DNA of 5,913 nucleotides, taken from contig DAOVXR010000123.1 of assembly GCA_030636065.1 (NCBI GenBank), positions 1 to 5,913 of the forward strand, read 5' to 3'. Both the position numbers and the translations under genes were made by a program. The stretch's first letter is position 1. Each line of letters starts with the position of its first letter. This stretch comes from Sedimentisphaerales bacterium. Lineage in GTDB: Bacteria > Planctomycetota > Phycisphaerae > Sedimentisphaerales > SM23-30. Positions 1-4,266 of the stretch are shown piece after piece. The notes beneath the pieces are model-generated. The model worked only from the letters and a program-made list of their open reading frames with translations. It made no database searches and was not told the origin of the DNA.

Positions 1-604
1 CAAAACAGAACCGGCAGACATCCTGATCGTCGGTCAGTGGCGCCATGGTCATCAGTCCGACAATCTGTAAATTGGGTAGGGTTTCTACTTGCTCGGCCAG
101 CGCCTTAACCGCCCCGACCGCAAGGCCGTATTTTTGTTTTTCCTGGCTGGTGTTGACCTGTAGGAATATTTTGATTTTGTCGTTCAGTCCCAGCCTTGCT
201 GAGGCGGTATTGATCTCTTCCGCCAGTCGCAGCGAATCGACTGAATGGATGTATTTCACCAGGGGCAGAAGCTGTTTCACTTTATTGCGCTGAAGATGGC
301 CTATCATGTGCCACTGTGGGGTATCTTGTTTTTGTTCTGTTGTGATATTCGGCAGCACCAGATGCCTGCCGGCGAATTCCCTGATCATGGTGTGGTGCTG
401 GATAAGTTCCTGGACGCGGGACTCAGCCAGGTCCAGTTGCTCTATTTCCAGCAGGGTACGGATGATATCGATATCTACAGTCTTGGTTACCGCGATCAGC
501 CGTACTCGCGCCGGGGTCCGCCTGGTACGCAGACATGCCTCGGCGATGTTACCTTTTATTCGCTTGAGATTCTCGGCGATTTTTTCTTTTATCCCTGTTT
601 CCAT
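1..604 (-). CDS. yggS: YggS/PLPBP family pyridoxal phosphate homeostasis protein (3' end beyond window)
   Basis: I translated the minus strand by hand from the ATG at 604-602; it stays open for 201 codons to the window edge. The family is a cytosolic PLP-binding protein with an alanine-racemase-like barrel that keeps free PLP and amino/keto-acid pools in balance and has no established catalytic activity. Visible motifs: AVTKT with the PLP lysine at K41, RVQEL at 63-67, WHMIGHLQRNKVK at 98-110, HSVDS at 120-124, VNTSQEKQKYGL at 150-161 and GLMTMAP at 183-189. The usual length is about 220-240 residues, so roughly 20-40 C-terminal residues, including part of the phosphate-binding region, lie outside the window. 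The start is fixed by an in-frame TAA ten codons upstream. The ribosome-binding site is weak. Odd points: the usual GEN before RVQE is AES (60-62), and the stretch between RVQE and WHMIG is about ten residues longer than in E. coli-type proteins. It is divergent from mqnA. Confidence 0.93.
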   Translation of the reverse strand, partial: METGIKEKIAENLKRIKGNIAEACLRTRRTPARVRLIAVTKTVDIDIIRTLLEIEQLDLAESRVQELIQHHTMIREFAGRHLVLPNITTEQKQDTPQWHMIGHLQRNKVKQLLPLVKYIHSVDSLRLAEEINTASARLGLNDKIKIFLQVNTSQEKQKYGLAVGAVKALAEQVETLPNLQIVGLMTMAPLTDDQDVCRFCF

Positions 605-622
605 TGGCCTATGGTTACCTTT

Positions 623-637
623 TCGCGTCAATTATCA
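623..637 (-). repeat. 15-bp motif TGATAATTGACGCGA, copy 1
   Basis: Read on the minus strand this is TGATAATTGACGCGA, lying just upstream of the yggS start in the yggS/mqnA divergent spacer. The identical 15-mer occurs on the plus strand at 3681-3695, in the large non-coding region. An exact 15-bp match within about 6 kb is unlikely by chance (roughly a few percent). It could be a protein-binding site or coincidence; the motif is not a clean palindrome. Confidence 0.4.
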
Positions 638-671
638 TGGTCAGCCACTATACGTTCACCAACGAACAGAG

Positions 672-701
672 ATTCTAACATAAAACAGCGATTGCTTGCA
701 A
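672..701 (-). promoter_or_regulatory. Candidate sigma70-type promoter for yggS
   Basis: On the minus strand a -35 TTGCAA (701-696) is followed after 18 bp by a -10 TAGAAT (677-672). The hexamers match the consensus at 4/6 and 5/6. It would give a leader of about 60 nt for yggS. It overlaps the candidate mqnA promoter on the other strand. Called by pattern only. Confidence 0.35.
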
Positions 702-723
702 GGTCTTTTCAACATAGTATTAT
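692..723 (+). promoter_or_regulatory. Candidate sigma70-type promoter for mqnA
   Basis: TTGCTT (692-697), a 17-bp spacer and TAGTAT (715-720); an overlapping TATTAT at 718-723 is a better -10 but is badly spaced. The hexamer matches are modest. If real, transcription would start near 728-730, leaving a leader of only about 17 nt, which fits the absence of a clear Shine-Dalgarno before the mqnA ATG. Confidence 0.25.
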
Positions 724-745
724 TGAGTACAATAAGCAACTACCT

Positions 746-1588
746 ATGAATAATGCATCACGAAATCATCAGGAAGAAGCGGACGACCGTTATCGAGTGG
801 GAGCGGTCAGCTTTTTCAATGCCCGGCCGTTGATTTACGGCCTGGACAGCCACTCCCGTGTCCTGCTACAGCCGAAGGTGCCTGCCCAACTGGGCTGCGA
901 TCTAAATAGTGGCGATATTGACGTCGGATTGGTCCCGAGCATTGATTATCAAACCAGCCGTAGCGACTGGCTGATTTTACCGATTGCCGCTATCGGCTCG
1001 GAGGGTGAGGTACTTACGGTCAGGGTATTTTCACAACAGCCGCTCGATGAAATCGATTGTTTGGCCTGCGATACTGATTCGCATACTTCCGTCGCTTTGG
1101 CCCGGATTATATGGCATTTGCGATACGGCTGTTCTTTGGCTGTCAAACCGATAGGGGACGTCAAATCCGAATCGGCGATTCTGCTGATCGGCGATAAGGT
1201 ACTGGGACAGTTGGGCCGTTGGCCGCATGAGCTGGACCTCGGAGCAGTCTGGACGCGGCTTACTTCGTTGCCGTTCGTCTATGCGTTTTGGGCCGTACCG
1301 TCCGGGACGAACGCGGACGTACTGGTGGAAATCTTACAACGGGCTTACCGGGAGGGTATGGCGAATATCGATGATATTATCGAGCGTTACGCCGGGCAAC
1401 ACGGTTTTGATAATGAAATTGCGCGCCGATATTTTGCTGATAATCTCGTATTTGATTTCGGCGCACGACAGCGGCAGGGACTGACTCGTTTTTATGAACT
1501 GGCTTATCAGTTACAATTGGTTCCTCAACAGCGACCTTTGCGATTTTGCCCATCGTCGTTGGATGACATGTTTTACATCGGGGGTTAG
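746..1588 (+). CDS. mqnA: Chorismate dehydratase MqnA (futalosine menaquinone pathway)
   Basis: This 280-residue protein matches MqnA, which dehydrates chorismate to 3-[(1-carboxyvinyl)oxy]benzoate, the first step of the futalosine route to menaquinone; it is cytosolic with a periplasmic-binding-protein-like two-lobe fold. Motifs: RVGAVSFFNARPLIYGL at 17-33 (family pattern V-S/N-F/Y-x-N; the conserved Asn is N25), DVGLVPSIDY at 59-68, GSEGEVLTVRVFS at 84-96, CDTDSHTSVALARI at 108-121, ILLIGDKV and further on DLGAVWTRLTSLPFVYAFW. The length is normal for the family. The same frame is open upstream to 245, but that stretch is antisense to yggS and has no MqnA similarity, so I take the ATG at 746, which leaves a 16-residue polar lead before the first conserved strand. 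No clear Shine-Dalgarno is visible. No other mqn gene lies in the window, so the pathway genes are likely scattered. GSEGE in place of the common GSDGP/ASDGP is a minor variation. Confidence 0.93.
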   Translation: MNNASRNHQEEADDRYRVGAVSFFNARPLIYGLDSHSRVLLQPKVPAQLGCDLNSGDIDVGLVPSIDYQTSRSDWLILPIAAIGSEGEVLTVRVFSQQPLDEIDCLACDTDSHTSVALARIIWHLRYGCSLAVKPIGDVKSESAILLIGDKVLGQLGRWPHELDLGAVWTRLTSLPFVYAFWAVPSGTNADVLVEILQRAYREGMANIDDIIERYAGQHGFDNEIARRYFADNLVFDFGARQRQGLTRFYELAYQLQLVPQQRPLRFCPSSLDDMFYIGG

Positions 1589-1597
1589 TCAGACAGC

Positions 1598-1619
1598 ATG
1601 GGCTGAAGCCCATCCTACG
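1598..1619 (+). repeat. Hairpin repeat ATGGGCT-GA-AGCCCAT followed by CCTACG
   Basis: A perfect 7-bp inverted repeat (1598-1604 with 1607-1613) around a 2-nt centre, followed directly by CCTACG, ten bases after the mqnA stop codon. There is no T-tract, so it is a poor intrinsic terminator. A diverged relative with the same GGG/CCC core and CCTAC tail lies at 2673-2694. The pattern resembles short dispersed REP-like hairpins seen in planctomycete-type genomes; that comparison is from memory. Confidence 0.6.
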
Positions 1620-1678
1620 GAACTGCGGAACTTGTTGTCATCCGATTATCGGACCAATAGCATAGTTTTTCCGATTTT

Positions 1679-1755
1679 GTAACCGTTCACACTTTTTGTC
1701 CGCTTGTGGCGGACTTTCTTTTGCCCCTTCGGGCCTAATAACCGTGAACGGTTAC
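1679..1755. repeat. Inverted-repeat element bounded by GTAACCGTTCAC / GTGAACGGTTAC
   Basis: GTAACCGTTCAC at 1679-1690 is the exact reverse complement of GTGAACGGTTAC at 1744-1755, a 12-bp inverted repeat bounding 77 bp. The right copy is itself a palindrome, TAACCGT-GA-ACGGTTA at 1739-1754. Inside lie two hairpins: GTCCGC/GCGGAC (1698-1703 with 1709-1714) and GCCC/GGGC (1723-1726 with 1731-1734). A further copy of the right end, CCGTGAACGGTTAC, is at 2731-2744. It may be a small non-autonomous repeat element or a paired operator. Confidence 0.6.
1698..1722 (+). terminator. Probable intrinsic terminator after mqnA
   Basis: A 6-bp GC-rich stem, GTCCGC (1698-1703) with GCGGAC (1709-1714) and a 5-nt loop, is followed directly by TTTCTTTT. 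It lies about 110 bp past the mqnA stop on the same strand. The reverse strand gives an A-run instead of a T-run after the stem, so the direction is plus. The tract is interrupted by one C and the stem is short. Confidence 0.5.
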
Positions 1756-1857
1756 CTGTTTTTTGTCATTGTCGAAACCTTTTGCCACAACACATCAATT
1801 TTTCCGGTTTATGTGTCGATAATGATAAAATTGCAAGACTGGAATAAATTTTAACAC

Positions 1858-1862
1858 AGGAG
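1858..1862 (+). promoter_or_regulatory. Shine-Dalgarno AGGAG for the OPX gene
   Basis: AGGAG lies 8 nt before the ATG at 1871. It is the clearest ribosome-binding site in the window and fixes the start of the export lipoprotein gene. No convincing sigma70 promoter was found in the 100 bp before it; GATAAT at 1818-1823 lacks a good -35. Confidence 0.75.
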
Positions 1863-1870
1863 ATAGTACA

Positions 1871-2611
1871 ATGAGGCAGCAGTTCCGAATTTTGACATTT
1901 GTAGTACTAACAGGTATGTGTTTCGGCAGTGTCGGCTGTCTGCCGTCTAATCCGAAGGATATCGAGGCGTTTCTCAAGCCCTACGAGGTGGACGTTAATG
2001 CCACGAATTATATCCTTCATCCGCCGGACGAAATCGAAGTCCACTGCGCAAAGGTGCCTGAAATAAACCTGCAACGCCAGATTATTCGTCCGGACGGCAA
2101 GATTTCGTTCGAGTCCCTGGGCGAAATCAAAGTGGCCGGCAAAACCCCCGCCCAGGTTGCGGCTCTACTGCATAACAAGGCTGAAGATTTGTATAATTTG
2201 ACAGGCCAATCGCCTGTGGATGTGCGAGTAACCGCATTCAGAAGTAAGGTCTATTACGTTCTCGGCGAGGTGGCGAGACCCGGACCACAGGTGTACACGG
2301 GGCGGGATACAGTATTGACAGCGGTAGCCTCCGCTGATATTCTTATTACCGCGTGGGAAGAGAATATGCGGGTAATCAGGCCGTCAGAGAAAAAAAACCA
2401 AAAGCCCCGGATATTTAAGGTGAACCTGCAGGATATGATGATCCGAGGCGATACCAGCACAAATGTTCTGCTGCAGGAAGGCGATATTATATATATACCG
2501 CCGACAGTTTTAGCGGCGATAGGCAATGTAGTAGCCGAGTTCGTGCGTCCGATAGGGCTGGCACTGTCACCAGTACTTACCGCATCGCGGCTCTCAGGCG
2601 GCGGCTATTGA
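1871..2611 (+). CDS. OPX/Wza-like polysaccharide export outer-membrane lipoprotein
   Basis: This 246-residue protein belongs to the polysaccharide export (OPX) family, which forms or gates the outer-membrane exit for capsule or exopolysaccharide. Residues 1-22 form a signal peptide (basic MRQQFR, hydrophobic core, then SVGC) with the likely lipidated Cys at C23; the lipobox has Ser instead of Leu at -3, so lipidation is probable, not certain. The Poly_export domain covers about 45-123: YILHPPDEIEV (47-57; PPD replaces the usual PGD), RPDGKISF (73-80) and GEIKVAGKTPAQV (84-96). An SLBB-type domain follows from about 127 (VYYVLGEVARPGP, 127-139) to EGDIIYIPPT (203-212). A C-terminal amphipathic stretch (213-246) ends in SGGGY and could be the membrane-contacting segment. 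At this length it is a compact class with a single SLBB. No Wzc, Wzx, Wzy or glycosyltransferase gene is visible beside it. The gene stands alone, 282 bp after mqnA and 149 bp before the membrane protein gene, with repeats on both sides. Confidence 0.92.
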   Translation: MRQQFRILTFVVLTGMCFGSVGCLPSNPKDIEAFLKPYEVDVNATNYILHPPDEIEVHCAKVPEINLQRQIIRPDGKISFESLGEIKVAGKTPAQVAALLHNKAEDLYNLTGQSPVDVRVTAFRSKVYYVLGEVARPGPQVYTGRDTVLTAVASADILITAWEENMRVIRPSEKKNQKPRIFKVNLQDMMIRGDTSTNVLLQEGDIIYIPPTVLAAIGNVVAEFVRPIGLALSPVLTASRLSGGGY

Positions 2612-2635
2612 CGTAAATATCTTACTCTGTAGAAT
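2608..2635 (+). promoter_or_regulatory. Candidate promoter overlapping the OPX stop codon
   Basis: TTGACG (2608-2613), a 16-bp spacer and TAGAAT (2630-2635), each 5/6 to the sigma70 consensus. The -35 overlaps the TGA stop (2609-2611) of the export gene. It points to the membrane protein gene at 2761 and would give a leader of about 115-120 nt containing two hairpins and the CCGTGAACGGTTAC repeat. Confidence 0.45.
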
Positions 2636-2672
2636 TAAACATTATAGAATAATAGTAAGGCTAAAAAACCGC

Positions 2673-2694
2673 GTGGGTCAAAGCCCCACCCTAC
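2673..2694 (+). repeat. Hairpin repeat GTGGG/CCCAC followed by CCTAC, second copy
   Basis: GTGGG (2673-2677) pairs with CCCAC (2685-2689), and the tail CCTAC follows at 2690-2694. It shares its plan and tail with the hairpin at 1598-1619. On the minus strand the stem is followed after GCGG by six T, so it could act as a terminator in that direction, although no minus-strand gene is close by. Confidence 0.55.
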
Positions 2695-2699
2695 AAGAC

Positions 2700-2718
2700 C
2701 CCCGCTTAACAGCAGGGG
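2700..2718 (+). repeat. Hairpin CCCCGC / GCAGGGG in the leader of the membrane protein gene
   Basis: CCCCGC (2700-2705) pairs with GC-A-GGGG (2712-2718) with one bulged A and a TTAACA loop. No T-tract follows on the plus strand. It sits between the CCTAC-tailed hairpin and the CCGTGAACGGTTAC repeat and is probably part of the same composite repeat or a structured leader. Confidence 0.45.
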
Positions 2719-2730
2719 CTGGTAAAGAAC

Positions 2731-2744
2731 CCGTGAACGGTTAC
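2731..2744 (+). repeat. CCGTGAACGGTTAC repeat, copy 16 bp before a start codon
   Basis: This 14-mer is identical to 1742-1755, and its last 12 bases are the reverse complement of 1679-1690. Here only the inner CCGT-GA-ACGG half-sites are palindromic. It ends 16 bp before the ATG of the membrane protein gene, a position where a bound protein or an RNA structure could affect expression. The ATG has no obvious Shine-Dalgarno. Confidence 0.6.
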
Positions 2745-2760
2745 GAATAGTGTGTAACAA

Positions 2761-3588
2761 ATGCGTAAACAACGGTTACTAAAACTGATTCACCTGCTGG
2801 GCACAATATGGTTCGCTCTTTGCGCGGTGTATATATTAATCCTTGGACTTCGTCAGGCGGGAGTGAAATGGTGGCTGATATTTTCTCTGTCAGGACATTC
2901 GGCGGTCATTTTTTTCCTGATGGTGAGTGTGTATCTGTTCGCTGTTTTCAAGGGCGCAGCCCGAAGCCGAAAAATAGAACAGGAGTACCCGCTAAGCTCT
3001 ACCAACTATTATATGGCTTTCTACGATATGGTCCCTTTTCTGGGGGGCCTGGCGGGTCTGTCAGGCATTATAGGAATGCGCAGCGTGTCAGAATTTTTTA
3101 TGGAACTGTCTTACGCGACACTCGGTGCGACTTTTTTAGTGTGGATAATTATCGATCCACTGATAGGGTTCATCGAAACACTGTTACCCGGCAGCCGGCG
3201 ACACCGCAGTGAACGACTAACCCAGGCTCGCGTCGAGCGACAAAAACAACAGCAAGACCGCGAACAACTACTCGCGGACCTGGAGATGAAAGAAAAAACA
3301 ATGCACCGCGAACGACAAGCTAAATTGAAACCGCTGTCGGCGCGACTCCTCAAATTGGCTCAAGACTCCGGGAACAACTATAAACAAAAAGAAAGTGAAG
3401 CTATGGATATTGGTGTGAAGGCATGCCAGATCGGGGGGCTGGACTGCATGCGACAACTCCATGAGATGACGATGAAACAATTCAAGTCCAAAGATCAGAA
3501 TACACCACAGATAGATTATATCACTCAGTGGTGGGACGGCATCGGCGGCTGGCTCGGCCGGCCACTGGGCAAAAAAGGGATACTATAG
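2761..3588 (+). CDS. Unrecognised four-helix membrane protein with coiled-coil tail
   Basis: I do not recognise a family for this 275-residue protein. Hydrophobic segments are at about 9-30, 37-63, 88-106 and 116-142; the third is Gly-rich (GGLAGLSGIIGM, 95-106). A highly charged segment of Arg, Gln, Glu and Lys at about 146-190 looks like a coiled coil, followed by a soluble tail with a Cys pair (C222, C229) and a Trp/Gly-rich end (QWWDGIGGWLGRPLG). The basic cluster RRHRSER after helix 4 suggests that the tail faces the cytoplasm, with both termini inside. A TAA two codons before the ATG makes 2761 the earliest start; no Shine-Dalgarno is visible. It follows the OPX gene on the same strand after 149 bp and may have its own promoter at 2608-2635, so a role in polysaccharide export or assembly is possible but rests only on position. 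Translation is continuous, with a coherent helix pattern, which argues for a real gene. Confidence 0.8.
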   Translation: MRKQRLLKLIHLLGTIWFALCAVYILILGLRQAGVKWWLIFSLSGHSAVIFFLMVSVYLFAVFKGAARSRKIEQEYPLSSTNYYMAFYDMVPFLGGLAGLSGIIGMRSVSEFFMELSYATLGATFLVWIIIDPLIGFIETLLPGSRRHRSERLTQARVERQKQQQDREQLLADLEMKEKTMHRERQAKLKPLSARLLKLAQDSGNNYKQKESEAMDIGVKACQIGGLDCMRQLHEMTMKQFKSKDQNTPQIDYITQWWDGIGGWLGRPLGKKGIL

Positions 3589-3680
3589 TTCGCCTTATCG
3601 ACACCAATAACAGTGGTGAGAAAAATACTGCTTTTAATAGGTCTTTTTCTAATAGCAAAATTCCAGTAATAAATATATCG

Positions 3681-3695
3681 TGATAATTGACGCGA
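3681..3695 (+). repeat. 15-bp motif TGATAATTGACGCGA, copy 2
   Basis: Exact match to the minus-strand motif at 623-637 upstream of yggS. It contains TTGACG, which resembles a -35 box, but no suitable -10 follows at 16-18 bp in either copy. It lies about 95 bp after the membrane protein gene, in DNA without genes. Confidence 0.4.
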
Positions 3696-3839
3696 TTTTC
3701 AAGGTATATGCAATCTCTATTTCATATAAGCCAAACAGGTTGTGGGCTGTAATCTCCGTGGTCTGTTCTGCAACTTTATAGTATAACTGGAGTTACGAAA
3801 TCGCAACGCCGGCATTTCGACATGAGATGAGTATATAAT

Positions 3840-3929
3840 ATGTCTGATATCAATTTTGCGGAAAACCCTTATTTTGGACAACAATCGATGAGGAGTAATT
3901 TTGTCGCATATATAAAAAACTTTGCGTGA
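3840..3929 (+). CDS. Possible 29-residue small ORF
   Basis: ATG at 3840 opens a 29-codon frame ending in TGA. It begins MSDINFAENPYFGQQS and has a mixed, protein-like composition. GAGATGAG at 3824-3831 could serve as ribosome-binding site. Against it: the perfect TATAAT at 3834-3839 directly abuts the ATG, so that box cannot be its promoter, and I know no homologue. It might be the 5' remnant of a decayed gene or chance. Confidence 0.15.
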   Translation: MSDINFAENPYFGQQSMRSNFVAYIKNFA

Positions 3930-3981
3930 GCGAACCGGAAATGGAAATAGTAGAAAATGTCAAAAAAATTGTTTTTTTGCC

Positions 3982-4010
3982 TTGTCAAAACAGGTAAAAT
4001 CTGGTATGAG
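3982..4010 (+). promoter_or_regulatory. Orphan extended -10 promoter candidate
   Basis: TTGTCA (3982-3987, 5/6), a 17-bp spacer and TATGAG (4005-4010, 4/6) with an upstream TGG giving an extended -10. Transcription would begin near 4017 and run toward the 3' end of the convergent response regulator gene. Nothing downstream on this strand looks like a gene, so it could drive a small or antisense RNA, or be chance in AT-rich DNA. Confidence 0.3.
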
Positions 4011-4091
4011 TGACGACATAGGGTTTGTGGAAGAGATAGAAGTTTTTGTTCGAATTGGGTAGTGTTTATTCTTCGACAAGTAAATAATCAG

Positions 4092-4109
4092 CGGGACCAT
4101 AAGGTCTCG
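4092..4109 (+). other. Hairpin CGGGACC-ATAA-GGTCTCG
   Basis: A 7-bp stem (4092-4098 with 4103-4109) with one G-U pair and an ATAA tetraloop, downstream of the orphan promoter candidate. No T-tract follows directly. It would be one structural element of a putative short transcript from about 4017. Confidence 0.35.
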
Positions 4110-4149
4110 TTCACGAATAAATGGCATGGCATCCGTACCCACCTCTTAC

Positions 4150-4205
4150 CCCGACCGAACAAGCGGGTGTCGTGTCATTTTTTATTTTTAAAACTATTGG
4201 TCGGG
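4150..4205. repeat. Inverted repeat CCCGACC / GGTCGGG
   Basis: CCCGACC (4150-4156) and GGTCGGG (4199-4205) are perfect reverse complements 42 bp apart; on plus-strand RNA the stem extends two pairs with one G-U. The loop contains the T-rich run 4178-4189. It lies 61 bp past the stop of the convergent response regulator gene and might help end transcription, but it is not a classic stem plus T-tract. Confidence 0.35.
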
Positions 4206-4266
4206 AAAGACAGAAGCACCTCTCTGGAATACAAAAAGGTGGCACCCAACAAATAAACAGAGTGTC

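Larger units (their letters stand above)
3589..4266. other. AT-rich 678-bp region between convergent genes, no convincing gene
   Basis: This is the largest gene-free stretch, between the membrane protein gene and the 3' end of the response regulator. Open frames here are short and low-complexity or run into the regulator gene on the opposite strand. Contents: a 15-mer shared with the yggS leader (3681-3695); TATATG/CATATA dyad (3705-3710 with 3723-3728); an imperfect stem GTAATCTCC/GGAGTTAC (3749-3757 with 3789-3796); CGAAAT/ATTTCG (3796-3801 with 3814-3819); a perfect TATAAT (3834-3839); an A7-TTG-T7 palindrome (3962-3978); an extended -10 promoter (3982-4010); a 7-bp hairpin (4092-4109); a 7-bp inverted repeat (4150-4205); and a T-rich run at 4178-4189. 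I saw no tRNA, rRNA, CRISPR or insertion-sequence ends. It may hold a small RNA or gene remnants. Confidence 0.6.

Noticed and set aside
245..745. A 167-codon N-terminal extension of the mqnA frame
   Set aside because: It is antisense to the well-conserved yggS coding sequence, has no MqnA similarity and would make the protein far longer than the family; the ATG at 746 gives the normal length.
3602..3618. CACCA/TGGTG hairpin after the membrane protein gene as a terminator
   Set aside because: Only a 5-bp stem, followed by GAGAAAAATAC instead of a T-tract; too weak to call.
3786..3804. TGG...GC spacing resembling a sigma54 promoter before 3840
   Set aside because: The GG and GC are 12 bp apart instead of the required 10, so it does not fit.
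4030..4066. GTTCGAATT resembling a tRNA T-loop
   Set aside because: I could not build acceptor, D or anticodon stems around it, so it is a chance match.
3960..4142. 60-codon minus-strand frame in the large spacer
   Set aside because: Low-complexity composition, no ribosome-binding site and no recognisable motif; its end is read through the A7/T7 palindrome.
3589..4266. c-di-GMP riboswitch near the c-di-GMP enzyme gene
   Set aside because: I looked for the GEMM-type conserved blocks and tetraloop arrangement and did not find them on either strand; the region is also downstream, not upstream, of the regulator gene.
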